Part shown: one piece after another, positions 24,318 through 61,992 of the stretch
How the letters are laid out: every line of letters starts with the position of its first letter
Position numbering within the stretch: position 1 is the stretch's first letter
Assembly (NCBI RefSeq): GCF_024713975.1
Contig: NC_091098.1
Location: forward strand, 14,928,316 to 14,992,315
Direction: 5' to 3'
DNA: 64,000 nt
From: Paralichthys olivaceus
Taxonomy: Eukaryota > Chordata > Actinopteri > Pleuronectiformes > Paralichthyidae
Position numbers and translations under genes: made by a program
The notes under the pieces: generated by a model
What the model saw: the letters and a program-made list of their open reading frames with translations, nothing else
What the model was told of the DNA's origin: nothing
The model's database searches: none

Positions 24318-24626
24318 ATCTGGTAAGATCTGGTACAAGATCTACATTTCATCTTATCGTATCTTATCCATCGTATCTTGTCCTATCTTATCTTACCACA
24401 TCTTATCACAGCTTGATGTATCTTATCTTATATATTCATATAATATCTTATTGCATCTATTCAGATCTTGATGAATCTTGTCTTATCTTATTGTATCCTA
24501 TCTTATCTTATGTATCTTATCCTATCATGTTGTATCTTATCTAATTGTATCCTGTCTTATCTTATCATATTTTATTTTACTGCATGTTATCATGTCTTGT
24601 CGTATCTTATCTCATCTCATCTCAAC
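24318..24626. repeat. Degenerate TATCT/ATCTT pentamer satellite
   Basis: About 300 bp of imperfect 5-bp units (TATCT, TATCG, TATCC variants) ending abruptly at the CpG-rich wnk3 5' region. Because the unit is 5 bp, it creates spurious open frames rich in S, Y, L and I; these are not genes. Confidence 0.85.
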
Positions 24627-24639
24627 AGTGGCAGCTGAA

Positions 24640-25374
24640 ACTTCAGACGCTCTTGAACGCAGCACCACAGTCACGTAAGAAGCCGTTGGCTCCAGCATAC
24701 GGGCTGTGGTGTAAACACGTAGCGCTGCTGCCCTCTTGCGGCGAAGCGGTTCAACTGCCATCCATTCAGGATGAAGATGGTGATGAAGAGGATGAAGATG
24801 ATGAAGATAAGCCCTGTGGCAAGTGTCGGCTGATAGGCGGAGCGGCTCAGTCCACACGGGAACCTGCTGGAGGCCGCCGGAGCCGTGCGTTGTAAATTAT
24901 GTACATAAGTGACTGACTGATATATTCGGGCTAACGCGTGGATGTTGCGGCCGCGCGGCGAGTCTGGAAATCGGTGAAGCAAACGACCCAAGCGTCGCTC
25001 GGACTGGAACACGTCCGCCAAGTGCCCCGCGCCCGTCTCCCCGCACACGCACCGGCCGAGGCTCGACGGCTCCGCTGGGGATCCTCACGCCGACTCCACC
25101 GCAAGAGAGCGAAGCCTGGATGAAATCTAACGAGGGAAACAAACGGACGAGTGTTTCTTCTCCAACGGGTTTATTTTTGTAAATGTATTTTTCATCAGAA
25201 TCAACGGGTGTGGAGTCATTTTGTAGACAGAGCTCGTTGTGAATCTAACGGTTGTAAATAGCTGTAGGAATACAGAAGTGAGTTGTCCATAGCTGTCTGC
25301 TCTCACCGGCTGTTTTTTATTTTTTTATTTTTTAAACACATCTCCGGACCGACGAGCAACCATGTTGCATTGGG
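24640..25374 (+). promoter_or_regulatory. wnk3: wnk3 promoter CpG-rich region and non-coding exon 1
   Basis: CpG density jumps here (for example ttgcggccgcgcggcg near 24,946), marking the likely wnk3 promoter and first exon. The exon ends at 25,374 with a strong donor GTGAGT; the partner acceptor is at 32,816. An ATG in good context (25,362) starts a 7-codon uORF that crosses this junction. The transcription start is not determined; it probably lies within 24.7-25.1 kb. Confidence 0.6.
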
Positions 25375-27600
25375 GTGAGTGATGTTTGTTGTTATTTTCT
25401 ACCACAGATTGTAAACAGTCATTTTCGTTGATTTTGGCTTTGAATCAAAGGCTGTGATCACTCGCACATTATAATCACCATTTGCGAGTTTAATCTCCAC
25501 TTGGTCTCTTATTGGCTGTTTATCGTCTCCTGTGGCAGCTTATTAATCTGAAATAAATCAAGTGAAATCACTCCAGTCAAGTGCAGAGCAGCTGGGCTGA
25601 CTCACCGACAGACCCACAGACACCACACCGTCCATCCCCATCACCTGAACGGTGTGCTCATGGTCCCTGAAGACCAGGCAGGGTGGGTGGGTTTGAGGGG
25701 GGATTTGTTTGATTTGTGGTGGTCTCAGCCGTCTCAGACACCATGTTCTCGCCCTGCACTGTGACTGGACTCTGTGTCTTCCAGCGTTGGCATGGCGTTT
25801 ATAGAGTCAGCTGAGCTGCATGCCAGCCAATAGCTGCACTTCATGGAGCCTGCACATCCAGGCACTACTGTGTTGTATATGCTGTAGCCTATAAATAACG
25901 TGCATTAATTGCATTTTGCTTCAGAGACACACAATGCTGTACGACCGGTCCCATCGTGGGGTCTTTGCTTTGAACAGTTGGCACAACATGTCCCCTATAT
26001 GTAGCAAAACACATGAATTGATAGCTTTTTTACGATTGCTTATGGTGTCCATAAATTATGTATAACACTAAGCATAACCTCCTCAGCTCCTGTATTGATA
26101 TTATATATACATAAGTAAAAACATTGCGTCTGATAGTCCCACTGAGAGCAATAGTGAGTTACTCAAAACATTAGAGAGGATGCTTCCTCTTCTGAAAACA
26201 GCTGACAGCTGATAAACGACTAAAATCAACACTCTGCTGATCTCCGGCTTTTCCATCGTCCATAAAAGTTCACACGCCATTTATGGGAATGAAAGGAGAT
26301 CAGTCGTTGATATGAGCTCCAGGAGAAGTTAAGCCACTTTAGTAACATGTAATCCTGATTCATCATTGGTTGATTAAGGTGCCGTCCTCTCTCACCTGGA
26401 TTAGAGGGATCCTCTGGATCGGGCTGGTTCTGCTCACTGAGGGGAATAAAAGAGAACAAAAAAGGGGGAGTTAGATAACACATATGCTCTCTGTATCTCT
26501 CGCTCTCTTTCTCTCTTCTCTCAGGGAACAGTACTCTGTGTGTGCTACCTACAGTCCACTCTCCCATGCTTGACCTGGATTGGACAAAAGTCCTCGTTGT
26601 GTTTTTCAGCCTTGAGTTTCCCCTAATGGGAAGAGAACAGTAGTTGTGTGTTTGATTCTAGTGGCCAGCTTTTGATATTTTTCTCATCAGATTGCCAAAA
26701 AACGCTATTGAGACTAAAGACACACAGGGAAGCAGCATGTCCTCAACCAAGTCGTGAGGAGGGAGCAGTTAAGGAGCCGTCTTGATGTTATTATCCTCTC
26801 TTGTTCAAGTGCACCCACACTTTGATGCTTTTCAAGGTGAACCTTTCCATCTCCTCATTACAACATTTGCTTGTGACTTCCTTCTCTTCTTTCGCTGTGC
26901 ACGTTGCACAGCTTGTCCTGAACCTTGTCATTCGTTCTAACAGTGCCTCCTGTTTTTTATTGTGACAGCAGCGCAGACAGAAAGTGTGTCCTTTGAAGGT
27001 TCACACCTGCCACTTACAGTCATGTGTCCTGCGGACAAGACGACGTGGCCTCGCTCAACAAATCCGCTCTTTGTTTTTAACCTGGTCAACAGCTGAGCCA
27101 CAGATTTTAGAGGCAGTCCTGTGATGCTTGTCATTAGGCCCTTTTGAATTCGGGCCAGCAGCTGTCAGAACCTGCGGAACCTCTGCCCTGACTCCCCACA
27201 TCACTCAGCCTCCATCTCTTCTTTAAAGCTCTGTGGGGCTGAATTGGAGAAAGTCTTGATAGATTAAAGCGGCACATTAATCATTTTGAGGAAGGTTGTT
27301 GTTGTGACAGGCATTGCTTTGAATATGGTTTAGACTCCTAGCAGCCAGCCCAGTAAATTCAACCAGACTTTTCTTATCTCTCAGTGCATCTGTTGAACCT
27401 TCATTGTCGGATTGTTTTGTAACAGAGCTCAGTTAGTGGAGTGATGAACAAAGGGTATTATGCAAACTATTTAGCTGGAAGCTACATGCATACTTCCTCA
27501 TAATACTTGTTCTATCATGACTTTACTCCTGAGTTCTAGCTAACCTAAGTGCACCTTGTTGCACTCTTTATTAGACATATACATTTTGAAATGGCAAAAT

Positions 27601-27740
27601 CCCCGGTTCCACCCCTTATCCTGAGTTGAATGGGTTCTTCCCTTAGGTTCCACTAAGGTTCCTGGAAATCTGTTCAGGTGTTTGTGTGTGATCTTGCTTA
27701 CAAACAAACCAACCAACCAACAAAACAGACAGGGGTGAAA
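27601..27740 (-). repeat. Interspersed repeat family A fragment
   Basis: A minus-oriented 5' part. Read in reverse it begins with a TTTGTTGGTTGGTT-like run and reaches the 'gaagaacccattcaact' line found in the other copies. Confidence 0.5.
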
Positions 27741-27933
27741 GGTAATGAATCAGAATCTGAAATTCAAGATTATCGTTGAAAAATTTTTGTGAATTTTAAA
27801 CTAAAGATGTGACTAATGATTTTTTTCATCATCATCATTTATTTATTTCGATGAATCATTTCATCCACCTGTTTCAGAAAATGCCCATCACATTTCCACA
27901 ATCTCTCATGCACGGACACTCACGTTACATTAG

Positions 27934-28048
<115 letters not shown>

Positions 28049-28142
28049 ACTGTCTCTGTGACACTGGACACAGCAACGGAAACTATTCCTATGTTAATGT
28101 AATCACCTTGTGTTTTCAGCCTTGTTCAACCACTAAAAGCAT

Positions 28143-28262
28143 TCTCCCTCCTCTCCTCTCTCTCCTCTCCTCTCTCTCCGCTCTCTCCTCTCCTCTCTCT
28201 CCTCTCGCTCCTCTCCTCTTCTCTCCCTCCTCTCTCTCCTCTCCTCTCTCTCCTCTCCTCAC
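28143..28262. repeat. CT-rich (CTCTCCT)n polypyrimidine tract
   Basis: About 120 bp of almost pure pyrimidine on the plus strand made of CTCTC/CTCC units. Such tracts can form triplex (H-) DNA. Intron 1 of wnk3. Confidence 0.9.
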
Positions 28263-28614
28263 CATGCACAACTGTAGCTGCTTTTGTTCAGGCAGAAATT
28301 TAGCTATAGTCACTGCTTTCATTCACACAAACATTGGCACATATTTTATCAGGCAAAATCCCACCCAGCCCCCTTTTTTGTCTGTGCCACCCCCCTCTCT
28401 TTATCTCCCTCTTGTTCTCTTTCACACACACATTTTTCCCACCCCTTCTGCTCGCCCCCCTCCATCTCTCCTTCCCTCTCGCTGTCTCTTTTTGAAACTC
28501 CGCTGTACGCTTGCTCCCACCGACTACAATCCCTTCCTGTCCCCCTCGCCACTTTTTATTCACTCTTTTCATCTGCATGTCCCCCTCAATTGCAAAAAAT
28601 GCCACTGTCGGCGT

Positions 28615-28615
28615 G

Positions 28616-28646
<31 letters not shown>

Positions 28647-28654
28647 ACACACAC
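28615..28654. repeat. (CA)n microsatellite
   Basis: A CA-dinucleotide array with one GA interruption in wnk3 intron 1. It responds to the TG array 0.6 kb upstream as its reverse complement. Confidence 0.9.
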
Positions 28655-29269
28655 CAAACAAGAGTCCCCTGCCTCTTCCTTTGTCTGCCTGCCTAATTTC
28701 GCAGCAGCAGTTTGGTTCCACTGGATTAATGTGTATATCCCCATAAAATTGCAGTGCATTTGATTTCTGTTGGTGCACTTTTTGTTTGTTTCTGATGTTG
28801 GGCCTCTCTCTCCTCGTCTTTGTGCACAAAAAAGTTCCAGCGAAAACAAACATGGCTTCCAGTGGATTTTCAGAATATAATAGAAATCAAATCCTTTGCA
28901 GTCGTGAAGCAGAGGTGTCACAATGATGTTCACTGCACATGTCTGAAATGGTTAGGCAGCTGCAGGTGTTCTCACCGTGCAGGAGCCTCACAGAAGCCTG
29001 GAGGGCAGGGAGAGTGCAGCACGTCATATGTTCAGTTCTCATGTATTACAGCAATGATGGAGGAGTTGGATGCTTCCTGGAGTCGTTTTGCTGCCACAGC
29101 GAGATCTCACAGTTTCAGCCACAGCGTAGGTTTTATCTACAACTTTGATTCACCACTATTGCCCACATGACCAGTTGCTTGGTCATTTGGCTGGTGTCAG
29201 GAAATTCCTCATGGCATTCTTTTATTGAAAGGGGACATGCTGTGTGGGTGCCAGTGAGGGTTTGCTTTT

Positions 29270-29460
29270 AATATATATATATGTGTGTGTGTGTGTTGGT
29301 CCATGTGTAAAAAAGAGTGAGATGGACAAAGAGAGAGAGAGAGAGAAAGCGAAATCCAGTTTGTTCGAAACCTGCTGGTGTGTGTCGATATCACACCATC
29401 TGTGTGTGTATGTGTGTGTGTGTGGGTGTGTATGTGTGTGTGTGGGTGTGTGAGTTTGTG
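29270..29460. repeat. TA/TG-rich simple-repeat cluster
   Basis: A short (TA)n(TG)n run at 29,270-29,296, a GA run near 29,330 and an imperfect TG/TGGG region at 29,400-29,460. No function is evident. Confidence 0.8.
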
Positions 29461-30346
29461 TTTGAATGGGAGACTGGGCGGGTTTTAGAGACAGTGATGG
29501 GGTTGAACATGTTTGATGTACTGTGATAACCCTGTCCGGTATGTGGCTTTCATGGGAACTCCTTGCCCTGAGGACATTGGCAAATAAGCTTCTGTTTAAA
29601 GGGCAACTTCCCTCTCTTTATCGCCTGTTGTTTTTCCAATTTTATGCTCACCACATCCTGTTAGCCTTTACCTTTTGAGTCTCACTGTACACTACAGTAC
29701 ACCCCCTCTGGGTCACCCTAACACAAATGATTTTCGAGAACCTGAGCAGCCAAAGTTTCACATTGTACGTTTAACAACCCTCATGTTTGACAAAAACGCT
29801 ATTTGATTTCATCATATTGAAGTCAGGTAAATGTGATGGGTATTTTTTATGTTACCTGTTAATTAACAGCTAACTTGATTGATCAAAATCACACTGTAAC
29901 TGGAGATTTCAATATAAAGTATATCCAGAGTATCAGACCATCATGGCCTTAACATCAGGACGGCTGCTTAGTAATTTTGAACATGTGAATGAATATTGAT
30001 TTGTCACATATATGATTAACTGAATCAGCTAAAACACACCCATCCGTTTGGTTATTTTATTTATGCATTTAGACATTTTTTCACCACAATTCACTGAAAA
30101 ATACAAATTTAAAATTACAGTTTAATGTAACAGGTGACATCTGTGTCAATGGTTTCATAATTAGTTTTGTTAAATAGTGTTATGAGGTGTGGAGCGTGTT
30201 ATGGGAGGCCATTAGCTTAATCCTAATTAAAATTGTTTCTCATAGCGTATGTCTGTGTCTCGGGAATGTTGCTTGACTAGAAACCTCTCCCGTTCCTCTG
30301 GAGCCTCTTAGCAGTTGGTCCATATCGGCCAATTGTGTTTTTAATT

Positions 30347-30356
30347 TGATTGACAG
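30347..30356 (+). promoter_or_regulatory. PBX-MEIS composite site in wnk3 intron 1
   Basis: TGATTGACAG is an exact match to the PBX-MEIS/PREP composite consensus. Homeodomain-type words (TAATCC, CTAATTAA) lie about 130 bp upstream, and the surrounding 30.15-30.5 kb is free of simple repeats. It is a candidate enhancer only; no conservation data were available. Confidence 0.4.
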
Positions 30357-32815
30357 GTACTAGCATTGCATGTCAGACTCCTTTGCTTTGAGCCTGAAGA
30401 GACAGCAGGCCTGATGTGAGTGCTAATGACTGCAGCATTATAAAGGAGATAATAGCTCCTGTGGGCCACAAGACGAGCCCCTCGGTGGTCATGGTGGGCT
30501 TTACTCATTAAAATTGTAGAAAATGTCTAGACTTCATGCTGCAACTTTGACTGAGGCTCTCTGGCAGGGAGGAGCAAATATCAGGGGCCAAGACTGACTG
30601 TACTTGTGAATACCTTCATAGCTAAAAGCGCTGCAACCCGAGACAAGAGTCAGGGGGCTAAAAGTAGTGGTTCTTGACAATCCCACCTGGTCAGTAGTTA
30701 AATAGTATTTGTTGAGTTGTGAACTAATATGCAAATTGTCCTGAGGCCCAAACGCGACTGCAATTTTTACTTTTTCGTTAATGGCACCATTTCACTCCCA
30801 GGACAACTGGGTGCAGTGCAGCTTTTGTTGATGGTATGCATTAGCATCTTCTCTTCCTGTTCAGCTCCGTAATACATGGTGACTTTATTGCTTTTGCCAA
30901 TCGTCTTTCAACCCTGTCTTGTATATACGAGCTCCAGAGTGACTTCAGACTCATTGGTGTCCTCCACAGATCACTGTCTGTCAGGAGGCAGAGGAGATAT
31001 AACACCTGTATGAACATATGGCGAGTGATAGAGGACATGAGAAGATTGAGATGTCAAAAATGTCTCACTAGTACACACCCACATAAATCCAAACAGTGAG
31101 TGGGTCACGGTATTGCAGGAAGATTGCCATGTCACTGTGTTTAGTTTCACCTGCTGCTGGCAGAGGATGGTACTGAGGACCAATTTGAAACGGTCTCTTA
31201 TCACCCAGCCTGGATGGTTGAGTGGGTGCACACTGAGTTACACTGTTGGCTCACGCCCGATCTGATGGTAATCATAATCGTAGTGTGTGTATTTATGAGC
31301 CCTTTGTTCTGGATGTGTGGCAGTCACTCTGCTACAGTTGGACAGTCCCCTCCTGTGTATGAATTATTCACACTCAACTGGCCTATAGTTCATCATCCAT
31401 ATTTAATGGTTGGGATCGTGTACTAAAAAACTGCAGCTTTCTGTTTACGAATGGAGCTGTTGAACACAACTTAAATCACAAGACCCTGATGAATGTGCTG
31501 AGGGCATGTGTTGACCAGGCTAGGTCGATATTCCCAGAAGACTCGAGTTTAAACATCAGATTTTAGCTCATCACAACAGCAAAGCTTTTGTTTGGCAGAT
31601 AAAACAGGTTAAACGGTTGCTCTTTGATATGAGTTTTGAAATATTCTTATAAATACTGGTAGTAATTTCAGTAAATGTCGAAGACTGATTTATGCCTCTG
31701 AGTGAAGTTTGTGGAGTAAGGTCTCCTCAATGAGCAGAGAATGACACACACTTGATAAAGAGCAAACATATTTTACTAATCTGAGCAATAATCTGAATTT
31801 TAGGCGATGAAAAGTTATTAGAATTTTATGGAGCAAGTCTTAAAGAATTTTAGGTGGGTATTTGTTTATGTTAACAGCCATTTAATGCTGCATCTTTCGA
31901 GATTGAAATGAACGGATTTTTCGAGAACTGTTTTGGTTCATGCACAGTTTGTAATGTCTCCATGTATTCTAATTCATTCTTAACCATGCAGATATTACCA
32001 CAGTGTAATATAACTACAAACAAGAGCAACGTGGTAAATATACTGATACGTGGGCCTCCAAACCCCCGGCTCATCAGCTTGGTTATAGAAACTCTATTCT
32101 GACTGCCTCTGCCTGTGTTTTGCGAGATCACATAGGGTTTTGAGGTTTATTCTCTTCTAAGCTACTTCACCTTACCTTCAACTATGGGGAAGTCCTACAA
32201 ATATCTCTGTGATTCTGATATTTCGTCATCTTCCCTACAAACAGCCATTGAAAACATTTCTAGTGTCTCTGCGTTCTCTTTGCAAAAATGAGCAGTGTTT
32301 GGTCAGAGAAGAAAGAGCTGCTGAATCAGTTAGAACTCTTCTTCTCGACTGGAATGTTTCAGCTTTTCATGTCCTCCTGTCCAGTTTGATTTACTTTACT
32401 TCGGGCGACTGTGATGGTCCTGTTTTGAAGATTTATTTTGTGAAATTACAATTTGGCTCTCCCATTTCACATGTCTTTGGCTTGGGAAACGCACCGAACC
32501 CCAAATTGCCCCTGACAGCTGTGTGATTGATGTGTGATAGAGAAAATGATGCACATAGATTTACTGAAGGAGTGTGTGTGTGTGTGAGTGTGTGAATGGC
32601 AAAACTGTACTATAAAGTGCTATTAGTGGTCATCGAGACACAGTGAAACACTAAATAAATACATATCATTTACAAGGCACCCTCTGACCTATTTAAATAC
32701 AAACAGTGTCTGTCTTGCATTCTCATAGAGAGAGCGAAAATTTAAATTAAAATCACAGCCACTCTCTCCTTTGACTGTCTGAATATTAATGCAATGTTTT
32801 GCTTGTGTCTTGCAG

Positions 32816-33241
32816 GGTTCACTTGAAGATTTTCACACAACAGTGAAAGAAAAGTGCTGCAGCTCTCCCAACAGTCAAAACTCCTGGGAGCTGGGAGACA
32901 CGTGGTCCTCTTTAATTTGTGCTGCATCTAAGTGGGCTCTGAAGAACATGTAGGAAATGTTGAGGAGGACAGTGAGGACAGAAACTATTCTCCAGCAGCT
33001 GTGGTCTAACCCTCCTGTGCTACGGTAAATCATCAAAGAAGAGGAGAGAGATAAAAGGAGAAGGGTCAGTAGTTTGACTAGGGGAAGGCTTCAGGCATTG
33101 ACAGCACTGGAAGGACTGCCTGTGAGACTAGAAGGGGTGAGTGGGTGACCACAGAAGGAGAGAGACGGGGACTGACGGAGGAGCAAAGGTTTGGAGGAGG
33201 CGGAGGAGGAGGTCCAGGAGGGGTGGGAAAGGCCCTTCCCC
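32816..33241 (+). other. wnk3: wnk3 5' leader in exon 2, with uORFs
   Basis: The exon begins after TTGCAG at 32,815. The leader holds a minimal ATG-TAG (32,948) and a 24-codon frame (32,957-33,028, 23 residues then TAA), plus the last codons of the uORF begun in exon 1. An in-frame stop (TGA at 33,173) lies upstream of the main ATG. Confidence 0.65.
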
Positions 33242-57560
<24,319 letters not shown>

Positions 57561-60165
57561 AACCAAGGTGAAGTGTGAGGTCAATATGAAGGTGCAAGAG
57601 ATTGAAGTACGAAGTTGGTCAGGATGTAAAACAGATATGGAGTGTTAGTTCTGCGTATACATGACCGAGGTGTGACTGCAATGAATTTATGGATACCAGT
57701 GTATGTGAGGGATGATAGATTCTAGTATGTACAAAACAGACGGTAATAAGGGGAACACAGAAGCTGGGGTTTATGGTTCACGGTATGTTTGGGTGTTAAG
57801 ATGTAAAAATTCTTTAATGTATGAGTGTGTGCTTTTATGAGTGTGGGTGGGTGTATGTGGATTATCTAAGTACATATCTCTGATGTCCTTTGGCATAAAT
57901 TAATGTTAATTGTTTTGTTTTAAAACCAACTCAGTTGGACCTGAATTCTCCCAGAGCAGAGACAAGAGGGTCAAACTGTTTGACAGTGTGTTGACATTTA
58001 TTGTTTGTCTTATCAATGCTTACAGTAAAAGGACTATCAATTTTAAAAGTGCAATTAGTAATGGTCATCGAAATTGATCAGCATGTGTTGTAATGATTTG
58101 TCTGTAAGGCATAAAATATTTTTGTAAAAGCACATTAAAGAAAACCAGACGCATAGAGCATTTTTCCATGATCTTTACATGATCTTTTAAAACTTTAGGC
58201 CTACAGCACAAGGTGTTTAAATGGGCAACAAAAACTAAACTAAGCGGCAGCATGTTACACAAAAGAGCACGGTTAAGTTATCTGGCCATCATCGTTACCA
58301 CAATACGACCAAATACATTGTGTGTTGTGCACCATACAGCATGTGCTCATCTTTTTATTATTTTATGTTTGTAACATAGAAGCAGACTTAATAACCGTAA
58401 GTGATGATATAAAGTCTGATTGATTCTTAATATGAAGGCAAATTGAAATTAAAAAGACTACATGACCTCATAACTAACTTGACTTGCCTGAGTGCAAACT
58501 GCTTGCACTTGCTATATTCATGAATCTCACTTTTACTGTTTGCAGCTCACTGAGAAAAATAATCAGTCATGAGTCAACTGGCATTTAGGATGACCTGCTT
58601 TAACATTTGACATTTTTGTTTTCAGTTGTGGCTCCACATATCACAGTATATCACATTCTGAGGTAGAGAACAAAAAAAAAGAACTGCCAAGTTATTAAAG
58701 ACTGGTGAGACCATATGGGCGATTCCCATACTGCCTTTTAAAATGACTGCATTTTTGTGAGTGTGTGAGTGTTTATTTGTTGTGTGACAATGCTTTGTGG
58801 TAGTCTCATGGTACATTGCAATATAGACTGCATCCCTGTTTCTTTTATTCAAAGCGGCCTCTCAAATGTCACCGTACCCAAATGAAGATGTTTACCTTGC
58901 CTATGTCTTGGGCTTGTTTCCTCAACAAATAAAACAAGTGAGACTTAAGACCATTTGCCAGTTGTAAGCTTAATGTCCAACACTATTGTGGCATCCTCAC
59001 TTGCCTATTTGTCCACTTTGTTTGCTGTTGTACATTTTCCTTATTTCAATTGTAAACTACCTTCAAAACTAGTATTCAACCACATCTTTCAGAAGAGGAA
59101 CTGCAGGTCATAATTGTGCGTTATGCACTGCAAAAGGTTTACTCAAGTCAAAATGTTCCATTCCTCTATTTCCAAACTCACTTCATTTGTAGTCGCAGAA
59201 TAAACAGAGTAATACATCAGGAGCAGATATATATCTGTACATTTTATTGGGTTATCAGTGTGCTTAGCCATTCACACATGACCATTGATAGTCAGCCATT
59301 ATGATTTTTTTGGCTTAATAAGTAGCCTGTAGTCGAAGTAGCATTTCTGTTTTATTATTGATAGAGAGATGGTGTGCCACAGAAACCGGACATTGTGTAG
59401 GTTGTAAAAGACTGCTACATGTGAGTCAAAGAGATTTAAAAAACATGGATGCTTAAAGACTACTCTATGCTAAAGGGTATGGTTGTTCAGAAATTACAGT
59501 TGCATTATCTAGAGTTTAACAAATGGTTTTCTGTATTTGTCGCTTTCCAAGACAACCCACATTTTCACAGCGATGTAGTCCATTATTAGTGAAGGTGAGA
59601 AACTGTGCTGTCATGTCTGATACTAACATGTTGACCACAAGCTACAGCTCAATGATCATGACTCATGATGTGGAGCTGGCTTTGTCCTTGAAGTGTTACC
59701 AAAATGTTATCTAAAAGATAAAGATTATTTTTGTATTTTGAACTGGGGTTGTACAAATTGTAAAACTGTAGAAAACACTGGTTTTCATCGCTGTTTACAT
59801 GGGACTCCCCTTCCCTTTGATATACCTCTCTGACAGGCCAGGGTCGTTTAGGTTATATTCAGAGAATTTTTGGTCATTTTTAACTTCTTATATCAGTTCA
59901 GAAAACCTGGATGATACACAACAGAATGAAATGAGCTACTAAGATTTAGATTAAATATAATAAACCTCCAAATTAATGCAACAAACACCTGGGGGAGTCC
60001 CAAATGGCATGAATGAGAACCAATAAAAAAATTTTTGGGCAAAGAAACCTAGAAAATAAGGTATGTTTCTGGTGATTTAGCCTCTGTAAATTGTAACTAA
60101 TTCGACTGTTGATTTTATTTATGTTTTGTAACTAATCAAAATAAATGATGTCAACCATCAAATTG
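57561..60165 (+). other. wnk3: wnk3 3' UTR (inferred extent)
   Basis: No gene follows the stop for more than 4 kb. AATAAA hexamers at 58,928-58,933 and 60,140-60,145 are candidate polyadenylation signals, so the 3' UTR may be about 1.4 or 2.6 kb long. Transcript data would be needed to choose. Confidence 0.5.
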
Positions 60166-61550
60166 TATTTTTATTGTACCATAGTTTCACATGAAGTACT
60201 CCCACAAACCACAGTGGTTAGAAGTGGAGGTTTGAGGTTGCACGTCAGATTTTGAATCAAGACCAACGTGGAGGCCAATCAGAGACATTTGGTTGTACAT
60301 TTATGAACCACTTACATGTTCCTGTAAGTCAAGATATCATGTCTGCTTTTGCTTTAATTGAGGGTGAGTTATTATGTCAGTATTGTCCGGCAATGCATAT
60401 AACACAAAAAGGCTCTAACAAATGCAGTAAAAGAGCAGGTTGATATTCACAAATATGAAATTAGGTATTTTAATTAGTTCACATTTTCAATTAGATATGA
60501 TATTAAATATGAAACATTGTTAGCAGGGTGATTATAGTACTTAAATAAAATTAAATGATTAATTTCACACTCTACATTGCACTTCGAATGTTATTTATCA
60601 AATGCAGGACTAATTCGTAGTAAAAGACATAAATGTGTCTTTGCCAACCAGTCAAATAGCAATTTACATCCATGTGTGTCCACAGCAATGGCTGTATACA
60701 GTTCCTCCACTGTACCAAAATGACACCAAATTATTCAGGATAAAGCTGCTGCTATCTTTTGCAAAGCTGACATAATTTGGTGCCAGAGTATGTGCAGTAA
60801 TGATTGTGGAGAGGAGTTGCGGGATAAAAATAAACCTGCACATCTACCCAACCAACATCTGTTTGATAAGAAAGACCAAAATTAACAGAAATCATATTTT
60901 ACAGTAGTACTTTCAATTTCTAGTTTGGTTCATATCCGATCTGCTAACATGGAGGAGGTAGCGTTTAAGACCTATACTGCAGAGGCAGAAAATAAATGTT
61001 GGTTTTCATAAAAAAAGATTATGTGTGATTAAATTACACATTTTCAAATATTTGTTTACTTTGTACATTTTGAGATTATCAACAGCTGAATTTATGTACT
61101 TTATATTATTCACTATTAAATCCTTGTTGCACTGTAAAACAATGCGATCAATCCAATTACATAAGGTATACAAGGGAAGCAAATTGCTGGAAGAAATAAG
61201 AAAAACATGACACTGAAAGATTCAGTAAAAGAAATGTATAATGCTCGAAGAAACAGAAAGCAATTTATATAACTTAGGATGACTTTTTTTTTGCCAATTT
61301 CCTACAGTTTGTAAAATTATAAAGTTGAGATGGTCCAATTTATTTCATGTACTTGAAAAAAAACAACTACATTCAAAGTTCTGTTTCATTATTCTAAACA
61401 TGAGAATTACAGCCTGAGTACTGTTCAACTTTACTCGAGAAAAACTTTTCAATCCAAAAGAATGATTTGGGTTTTACACAGAAGGTAAAGAAAGATACTT
61501 TTTTGTTTAGGTAAGAGACTAATCTTCTATTTAGATTTGTCCTTCACGGG
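60166..61550. other. Intergenic DNA between wnk3 and phf8
   Basis: AT-rich DNA with no supportable gene, RNA or recognisable transposon; frames are short and unlike known families. Confidence 0.55.
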
Positions 61551-61559
61551 TCCATCTGT

Positions 61560-61992
61560 AGAATGTCGGAGTTGAACTTGGTGTTTTCAAGGTTCTCTGT
61601 GTAACTTTGGGTCATTGTTTCCTCTCAGCAGCGTTTTGTCCTGATCGCAGCTCCATAGTTGACTCGCTGCAACTTTATTGTTTTTTCAACAGCGGACAGC
61701 GACGAACAAGGGTCTGACGCTGCTGCCTTTGAAATGGCGTCGGTGCAGTCAAATAACGCCGTTACTGGTCGTTGTTGAGCTCGTGTAGGTCGCTCCAGGT
61801 GGTGGTTTCCTGCTCCAGTGTGAACCTTTGCCTCTGGCATTTATATTCGGCCATTATAGAGTTGATAAACAAAAATGTGGTGAAGCAAATTGTCAACAAT
61901 TGACGTTGCATAATAAGGCCGCAGCTAACCCCGGGCTTGCGTAGGGATTACAGCGGCTTTTGAATGCTTGGCCCTGCCGCAGCTCGATGTCG
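61560..61992 (+). promoter_or_regulatory. phf8: phf8 promoter region and non-coding exon 1
   Basis: A CpG-richer segment (for example tcgcagctcc, gcagcgacgaacaagg, ccccgggcttgcg) ahead of a strong donor GTGAGT after 61,992. The donor pairs with the acceptor at 62,554. The last codons of exon 1 include an ATG (61,987) that begins a 5-residue uORF ending in exon 2. The transcription start is not determined. Confidence 0.5.

Noticed and set aside
24545..24895. Open frame with an acidic DEDGDEEDEDDEDKPCGKC segment just before the wnk3 CpG region
   Set aside because: It begins in the pentamer satellite and has no splice partner or known homologue; more likely promoter or 5' UTR DNA. Kept only as part of the promoter region.
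33191..33241. Upstream extension of WNK3 beginning at TTG
   Set aside because: There is no ATG between the in-frame TGA (33,173) and ATG 33,242, and the latter matches the mammalian start.
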